Part shown: one piece after another, positions 34,701 through 43,700 of the stretch
How the letters are laid out: the number at the start of each line of letters is the position of its first letter
Position numbering within the stretch: the stretch's first letter is position 1
Source: Dermatemys mawii
Lineage: Eukaryota > Chordata > Testudines > Dermatemydidae
Assembly (NCBI GenBank): GCA_007922305.1
Contig: ML677373.1
Coordinates: 13,610,456-13,674,455 of the forward strand
Length of the DNA stretch: 64,000 bases
Direction: 5' to 3'
The notes under the pieces: generated by a model
The model's database searches: none
Told to the model about the DNA's origin: nothing
The model's input: the letters and a program-made list of their open reading frames with translations, nothing else
Translations under genes and position numbers: made by a program

Positions 34701-37700
34701 GAACCAACTTCTGCTGGCGAACGAGCTCCTCCACTGTGTAACTCCATAGCTTGCCTGTCTCACCACCAGAAGTTGGTCCAGTAAAAGACGTGACCTCACC
34801 TACCTTGTCTCTCCAACATCCTGGGACCGACACGGCTACCACAACACTGCAGGAAAACACCTTTGACAGAAACCCACTATGCCCATGGTGCCCCTTCCAG
34901 ATCCCTTAAGGAGCAAGAGGATTTGGCTTCTTGCCCTGCATGCTAATCTCACGACAATGCCACGCTCTGGGCAGAATGTACCAGGACAAAGAACAAGCAG
35001 AACAAGTTCCTTCAGAAATACGGTTTGTTTTTGAAACAAGAGTTGGGCTCGTCCCTCTCATCTCAGATTCCTCCCCCACGTCTGAGGCTCGGGGTTTGAT
35101 GCTGCTTAAGCGATAAATCCCAGCAAAAAAGAAGGGGCAGCAAGTCCCACGGCACGACTTCAGCACTCATCCTGTGGGCCCATGCCCGCACCTTCTTGAG
35201 TTCTAGGAGATGAGCAAGAAGAGACTCAACCCTGTGAAAGACCTTTCCTTTGCTAAGACTGAAATTCCTGCAGAGAGGATGGTGCAAAGGAAGAGCTGCT
35301 GAACCCTCCCCCACCCGCTCAGAAACCCACAGAGACTCTTCCTTCCTGAGCACGTCAAACTCTCAGCAAGAGACACATCAGCACACGAGGATGATCTAAG
35401 CTCCCCACCTCCTTTCTCCCTGCAGATCAGGGCATCCCTGGGAACGCAGCATCACGGAATCCAGGTGCCGGTCTAAATAGGATCAGTGACACACACCACA
35501 GTCTCACTTTAGGTCCCCATTGTAACAGGCTGGAAAGCTGGAGGCCTGGGGCCCCAGCGAACCCTGCTTACTAAAGAGCCCCACCTGGGTGTGCATCAGG
35601 TGATTTCCCTATCAGAGGGGTAGGAGGCTGCTGTAAAGGGTGGGGAGGCCCTGAAACACCAGGTGAGTTTGAGGTTGTGCCCTATTTAAAGATGGAGGGA
35701 AGATTCTTGGATTTCAATTTAAACCTGAAGTTAATAAACAAAACCCCACAGGAGGGCGGCAGTTATGGGATTTGTAAAAGCCTCGTTTGGAATTTATTGA
35801 GGCACCAAGAGGGGAAACTGAGGCAAGGGGCCCCTTGCAGAGCTGCCCTGAGGCCACCTGGGAGGAGACCACCCATTTCCAGCATGCAAGTACCTCTCTC
35901 GGACAGAGACACTGGATGCTTGTGCCCGCTAGGGCTTGTGAGCACATTTAAACCATTCCCCAACGCTTCAGACCAGAGAATTTGCAACCACGTGGTAAGT
36001 ATCAAGCTCACGTTCCAAATCCAAGCTACAGATTGGCTCGGGGTAGCACCCAGCTTTCTGCTATTATTTTGAACAGGCCCTTCCCGCACTGAAACTGCGT
36101 TAGCCGGAGCTCTGACTCATCACAATTCTTGGGTCTTTGCTTGACAGCAGTTTTGTAACCTAGTTGTAATTCATGAGGTTTGGCCCCTAGGCCTTATTAA
36201 CAGTGGAGTGTAGATGGCTGCTTGAATTGCCCACTTGGAGCCTGGCTCTGTACAACACAGAGATGCAAATGGCCTCTCTGCGATGCGCAGTTTTACTGCA
36301 CAGTTATGAACAGTCAGGCTGACTTGAGATGCATTTTATGCTTCTCCATGTCTGCTCTGAGACTCAGGAGAGAGTTTCTTAGCATTCCAGGTAGAGATTT
36401 TAGCTTCACTGGTCCTCCCTGCTTCTGGGTTTCAAAACCCAGCAGGGATTCAACTAACCATCCCTTGCATTACACCTTCAGGAGAAGCTCATCATTCCAT
36501 CACCTCGGGGAATCACGCGTGGTACAAAGAGCTGCAGTTTAACACTAGACTGGGAGATGAAGGGCCCAGGGCAGCGTTCCTGAAAGCTTTGCCACTGTTA
36601 AAATCTGCACTCTGACTGCTGTCGAGACGGGGCGGTTACAGTCTGCAACAGGTCAGGATGCAGTATTAGCAGCTGCTGCCTGGCTCAGAAAGCGGCATGT
36701 GGTTTTCACCCCCCCACATGTTGCTTCAGCCCCTGGCAGGAAGCGCAAAGGTTAGGAGCTGAAAGTCGAGCACAGCCCACTACTTACAGTTGTGCCTCAA
36801 GTCGTTAAGCAAGTAGCTGCTCCTAAGGCTGCAGCGGAAGCTGGCCCAGCGAGGACACTACTTCTGCGTGGGGTCAAGAGAGTGTAGAGCCCAATTTGGG
36901 CCCAGTTTAGTCACTCTGCAAAGCAAACCAACCCCCACCATGTCAGTTTTACTGTTCCCTTTGCTGAGTCAGCTCCCCTTACACCGTTATCATTATGCAA
37001 ATAATCTTCCTCCGGCCCCCTGAGAACCTCGGGGGCAAAAGCAGAAGTGCTGGTCCTGCTTAGTAACTGGCTGCAGTCTCAGCTCTGCAAGGCTTAAGAC
37101 GCTGGACCACTGAACAGCTTCCATAGCCTGTCTTCTCCAGTGCTTGAGATTCAAAGGTGCCAACAGCCTGCAGCTTTCCTTGGCTTCAGAAAGAGGGGTG
37201 TGTGTTTTTTGGAGTGTGGGGGGAGAGAGAGAGAAAGATCAGGTCCCAAAGCACCAGGAATAAGATTTGAGAGTTTCTAGTTCTACAGTTTATAATCCAC
37301 ATTGGTATTTTTATTGTGTTTATCGTATTGATTATGAATCATTCCACTGCCCTTGAGAACCTCGATGGGAGACACTTATCAAGTTGTTACAGCTGCTGGA
37401 AATGGAGAGTCAAGTTCAAGGCCATTTGTGCTTATTTACAAAGCCGCATCATATAGTTTTTAAATATTCCAAATGGGGCCTGGTGACATTTCTGGCCCCG
37501 TTGCACTAACAAAGCGTGTGAACCAAAGTTTATAGGCAACGTTGCATCTATGTGCCAAGTTACACACTGGAACAAGCCTACCCTCTTGGGCTAAGATCAC
37601 ATCAGTGTGACAGCTGGAGTTTCTCCCCTCCCCAATATAAGGCATGGGGACAAGCAAAGAACGTGTTCGGCTCTTCAGGGAGTCTTGCATATCACCTTGC

Positions 37701-40700
37701 TTAAGAATGTACCAGTTTGGACAATTCAGAGCAGGGGTTTGAGGTAAAAATTTTCAAAAGCACCTCAGTGACTTCCAAGTCTAAGTTCTATTGACTTTCA
37801 GTGAGTTCCCCCAGGCTGCAAGGTTTGAACTCTGCCTCAGGTTCAATATTCATCCATTTATAAGATCAGATCTAGGAGCAACGTCCTGATCGCTTGTCTC
37901 ATAGCACTTCTCTCAGGACTAAAGATGTACGTCCAGGTCACTGGGGCCACCTCCAATTCAGGTCTCTCTTCTCCCTGTTATTCTGATCCTACATTCTTCA
38001 CTTCCTGCCCTAAACTTTTCTTTAGCATCCGTTTATCATTCAGACAGTGGCTGCCTTTAAGTGGTCAGCAAAGAGGTCCTTCAAGAGGGCTAGACGAACA
38101 CTTGACTTTTTTTTCAGTTCACCGGCAGTGCCAAGAAAGAAAAGTTTGGTTCAGGTCAAACCAAATTTGAAAGATTCCCAAAAAATTTCAGCCAGTCAAA
38201 AGAGTTCATCTACTATTTGCTCAACAAAGTACACCAAGTCATCTAGCCCCTTCCCAAGGCCTATTTTCTAGGCCTTTGTCCAGTCACATTGGACGTGTCC
38301 CAAGCAATGGGAGCTTCTCTCATTTCTCTGTAGAATAATCCACTAGCTCTTCTCATTAGCGATGTTTCCACCCCATATTCATCCTAAATGTTCCTTTTCT
38401 GGAATTCCCTTACTCTTGAATATGCCCCCTTCATGTCACTCCCAGATGTTTACACCCTACCACCTGGAGAGACTTTTACATTCAGATGCCATAGGCCACC
38501 TATTGCTGCTTGTTTTACAATACCAAGTCTAATCTCCTTGAGGTAGGGACCATCTTTTTGTTCTGTGTTTGCAGAGCGCCGAGCATAATGGGGTCCTGGC
38601 CCAGCCTTGAGACTAAATAATACAGTGAGGCACCCCACAAAAATGTCTATTAATAAATATGCAAAGGTTTTTCAAAGTGCTTTCAGATCCAGCTGGAATG
38701 GAAGACCAGCCATCAGAAATGTGCTGCAAGAGTCAAAATAACAGAGCCCTTCCCTTTCTCCACTCCTGCTACCTTAGGGCTCCCCAGCCCTTAGACAAAC
38801 TGTTCGCAGTGTGTCAGCTCTGAACTAACACAGGGAGGAACATTTACTCTGTTTCAAGGAGTCATGGCATTGCAGTGGAGGGGAGCCAGACACACACACA
38901 AATGTGTTTGTGGAGGGGGCTCTCAGAAGCAGAGCCCCACCCCTCTGGACTCTGCCAGCTGAATACAGCAGTTTTCCCCCACTCCCTAGAACAAAGCGAA
39001 TCAAGTACCAACCAGGCAGCGCATGACAGCTTGCCCGCCTGCCAGAACTGTGCCTTGAGCTCATTAAGCAAATAAAGTCAAGTCCAGCCCAATAAAGCAA
39101 AGAGGACTCTGACACATGTAAATCTGGTGAGCACTACCTGGAGACTCGTTATTAACTCGGACAGAATCCAGGAAACTCCCCACTCCTCACGTCCCAGAAC
39201 CTAGTTGACAAGAGACCAATCAGCACGGAGGTTAGGACAGTTAGCGGATTCTTCTTGATCCAGCGGCTGAGCCTTGAGTTGCTTCCCCTCCACAGCCAAA
39301 GGGAGATGAACCACAGGCACCAACTCTGTAGGTGCTCCGGGGCTGGAGCACATGTGGGGAAAAATTGGTGGGTGCTCTGCACCCACTGGCAACTCCCTGC
39401 CCAGCTCACCTCCACCTCCTCTCCTGAGTGCGCCATGTGCCTGTTTCCCCCCCACCCCCAGCACTTGTGCTGTGAAACAGCTGTTCCGCACAGCTGTGGG
39501 GGAGGGAAGGGGGAATGCAGCATGCTCAGGGGAGGAGGCGGGGCCGGGAATTTGGAGAGGTGGTCCAATAGGGGCAGGGACTTTGGAGAAGGGGTTGGAA
39601 TGGGGACAGAGAAGGGGTGGAGTTGGAGCAGGGCCGGAGATGAGGGTGTGCGAGCACCCACCGGCGCCGGGGGGGAGTTGGTATCTATAAGGAAGAGCAA
39701 TTCTCGAACCACAGCCAATGAGGGAGGCAAGCGCTACCCAGAAAAGCTAAGAAGAAGAACTCCCTTCCGTGTCTCACCAAAGTCCACTTGTATCACCTCA
39801 TCTGGATGCCAAGAGACAGATTCCCAAGAGATCTCGGCTTGCCGAGATTTTCAACAGTACTCGGCACCCAGCAGTTGTCCTGGTTCTCGGTAGGGGGTGC
39901 TGGTCTCTCTCGAAAGCCTCGTCCTACACACTGTGTAATCCTTCCTGCTGAAGCAGAGACAGGGAGACGAGGTTCCTGGACTTTGAATGGAGGAGATCAC
40001 TGTGGAGACTCCCCAGACCAGGGGTGAAAGTTAAGGCAGTACAGGCCGGTATGGCATCCCAGTAGAAAGCGGACACCTGCACTGGCCCCTACCGACTTAT
40101 TTTAAGTGCTGCTGTGGCAAAAGGAATCTGCTTAAAGTGCTGCCGCACCCCTTCTGCCACCCTCCCCCTTCAGGCCACCGCTGACGAGGTGAGGCCAAAG
40201 GACCAGCTATCCCAAGGCTGGAGCCCCAGGTGGGCTGGCAGGAGGATGCTGACCCCCCCCAGCTCTGCCCCTTCCTACTGAGGCCCCACCCCTTCCTCCA
40301 AAGCTGCCCTTGTACAGGTAAGAAAGAAATTTTCCTTTTCCCCCCGCCCCAGACATGCCTGCAGCCAGTCTGTAATCAGCACTGAACAAACATTGCAAGA
40401 CTAATATCTTACAGGGCAGATTTTAGCAGAGAGCCTCTAAGCCTCGCTGCAGGGAGCTTCCTCCCACCAGCACTAAAAAAAAATAAAAAATAGCCCTACC
40501 AGCCTCCAGCTCAGTGTTGATCCTTCACTTCCTCTCCTGCAGCTCTGAGAAAGAGCTCCCTAGGCACCCTGAAGGGGAAAATCCACAAAGATCTTCACTT
40601 TGCTGTCATCTGTCTAGGGTCCCAGAGGTCAGCCAGGCACCAGTCCCAGCCCAGTTAGGGTTAGGAGTTCCTGCTACCTGTTGAGAAACACTGACCTTCC

Positions 40701-43700
40701 GCTGCACTGGATGGGCCATGGTGTTTGTGCCATTTTGCAAGCACGTACTTCCCGTTTTTGGGAGGAAAGAGAAACTGCCCTGGTGTGAACTCCCTGCTCT
40801 GGGCTTGCATCACATACCAGAGCCTCCTTTGTCAGCCACACTGGCGACAGGAGCAATCTCATTTCCACAAGACAACAGTTAGTGCCGAGTGACTGGGCAG
40901 AGGAGGAAGAGAAACTGGGAGCCCCATGCCCTGAGCTAGCGCCTGATAAAGGAGCCTTATAGTTCTCACAACACTGGTTGTGCATATGGTCACTGATCAG
41001 GGATTCCTCCTGCCCTACATACATTCCCTGTGTCCTGTTCACATCCATCTGCCTTGTTCCATGGAGATCAAGTATCATGTGGACCCTCTTCATTTCTCAA
41101 TGCTGCTGTTTCCACAGAGAGTGAGCTTTCTGAACCACAGCTAGGTGTTACAGTAGCTATCTTGTGGCTACAGGGTCTTCATCCAAGGGCCTCAAAGAGC
41201 CATGGGTAATTCAGCCATACCCAGCTCTTCATAGTAGGCTGAGCCACAGACAGGGAAATCACACAAAGTGCAGTTACTAGTCCCTTTCCCAGCTAGCATG
41301 AAGGGATCTAGAAGGAATGGGGGCATCTATAAGTGGACGCCCCCATCCTGAATCAAGCATCAGGAGGGACTTACCAGCTTTGGTCACTTTGCAGGGAGAC
41401 TAGGCCTTACCAGAGGTAGCAATTAGCAGACACCACCACACACAGAGCTTTTGGAATGGACAGACACAAAGAGAGACTCAAAGTTGGAATGGACAGACAC
41501 AAAGAGACTCAAGTTGAATGGGATTCACTCAAAGAGACTTTTGGAATGGACAGACACAAAGAGACTCAAGTTGAACGGGATTCACTCATTGAATGGGATG
41601 CCCCCAGATTTTCTTCAGTGGGATACTTTGAGGAAGATGGGAAAAGAAGAGATAGACACTTTCTGTAATGACTGTAGGAAACCAGAGGCAGCCAGAAAAC
41701 AGCCCTTATGCATCAAAGAGAAGAGGATTTAAATACTCCTAGAGAGGCAACTAATCCACACAGGGACCCTTGTTTAAAGCATAGAGGCAATTGAGCCCTT
41801 CTCTCCCTGCACATGGGACACTGAGGCATTACAGGTGAGTAATTACTATCAGAACCTGGCCTTGTACCTGCTGCTCCACCCAACACATTCAAGGGTGTGG
41901 TAAAGAACAAGGACAATACACCCCCCACATCTCAAAGAGTTTCTGCTCCTCCCTGATAAGAAGTTCCTATCTTAACTAACTCCAGACGGCATAATTGGTC
42001 TTAATGCTCCATAAAATAACCCACCCATACAGCAGGCCGGAATACATGTCAGAGGATCCTTAAAGACACACATAGGGAAGGTGGCAAAACAGTTTGACAG
42101 ACACCTGCTGATGGAATCTGGCAGTGCAGCCAGGTTTTCATTCCTATCATCATAATTCATTCTGATGTGTGGCTTTAACTGTCTTGGATCTAAAGTCTGA
42201 GCTGTGTCTGCGTTAAGGAGGGTACAATATGTTTGTTCCAAAGCAAACAGGACTCAGAGCTGCCTAGGGCCCTGGGCACCTTGCCGCAAAGTAAACATCT
42301 TGTTGTCAAGACACTCAACTGATACGGTTGCAACATATTAAAGATCAGTGGTAGGGAACGTCAGATTTCTGCCCCCTACATAAAAGAAAGGCAAACTGCA
42401 TCTGTTACTTCTTTCTTCCTCTCCCAGGTGACAGCAAGAGAAGATTCCTCTCACTTTAATGAGGTAAAATGAACAAAAGCTTTCACCCCCAGCCCAGTCT
42501 GAAGGGAAGTGATTCTCGCTCCTCTCAGAGGTGCTGGCAAAAGGCACTTGAGCCCTGTAAGAACCCCACATGGGAGATATGCAGTAGTACAGAACCTGGC
42601 TATCAACAAGTCTGAGCAAGAGTTGTCTGTGCCAAAAGGCCTGAAATTTTCCATCAGTTTGTGCAAAGTGCTTGTGACACAGTGGGGCAGATGGCCAAAG
42701 AGGAACATGTGTTCTGGCTCCAGGCTGAAGTCCAATATGGGGAATAATTTAGCAGAACTCTCATTCCTCAGCAGTTAACAGTAAGAATGTTAGCTCAGCA
42801 AAGGCATCAAAGTCCATGCACTCCCTCCGATCACTGTGTCCAATGATCATCTCCTCCTCTCACACCAGCTGTTGTATCCTGTAATTAGGACATCCCTCCA
42901 CAGAGTCCAAGTCTAAAGCTCCAGAACCTCTCTTTAGTCCCCCACTGGGTGTCTTCTAGTATTAACGAAACCTCTGACAGGTGATTCCCCCCTGTAGACC
43001 ATACTTTGAACCTCTAAATGCTCTAGAGTTGGAGCTCTCAAAACAGTGTTAGGGCTGACCTTTACAGGTGCTGAAAGCCTTCAACTCACGGCTCCCTGCG
43101 CCCGGCCCGGGAGCGCGGGGCCACTGGCATCATGCCCCCGGCCCGAGCTTGCGGGCCAGATAAAAATGGCTGGCAGGCCGCATATGACCTGTAGGCCATA
43201 GTTTGCCCACCCCTGCATTAGAAGCTACTCCAAGCAGGTAAAGGGTAATTATTCTCTGTTCCAGAGTCTCCGTTCCAGAGTCTTTCCCTCTGCATCTTCT
43301 CTCTACTGTGTTTCTGTCTATATTTCTACTAAAATATTGTAGAAGACAGACAGACATTGCTGAATTGATACATTTCGATATTTCAAGACTTGCAATCAGC
43401 ATGGATCAAAACTCTCCTCCCATTTTATTTAGTGTTTATTGTTTCTATGATGGCAGTAGCTAAAGGCCTGGCTTCCATTGTTCTAGGCACAGCAAAAAGA
43501 GAGAGAGTCCCTGCCCCAAAGAGTTTACAGTCTAAGCCTTTAGTTAGATGGAGGAGCATAAAGAAACAATGAGGAGATACTAACCAGTATGAAAAACTGT
43601 GGTCAGAGCACACCAGCAGCCTGGCCACTGTTGATGTTTTTTGAGAGGAGTTGTGTTTGATTTTGTTTCTTTAAAAATGTGCATCACAGCAGAGAAAAAT

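Noticed and set aside
41972..42241. 89-codon cysteine-containing minus-strand frame
   Set aside because: No family recognised, no splice or promoter context, and it lies in an intron of NHERF1.
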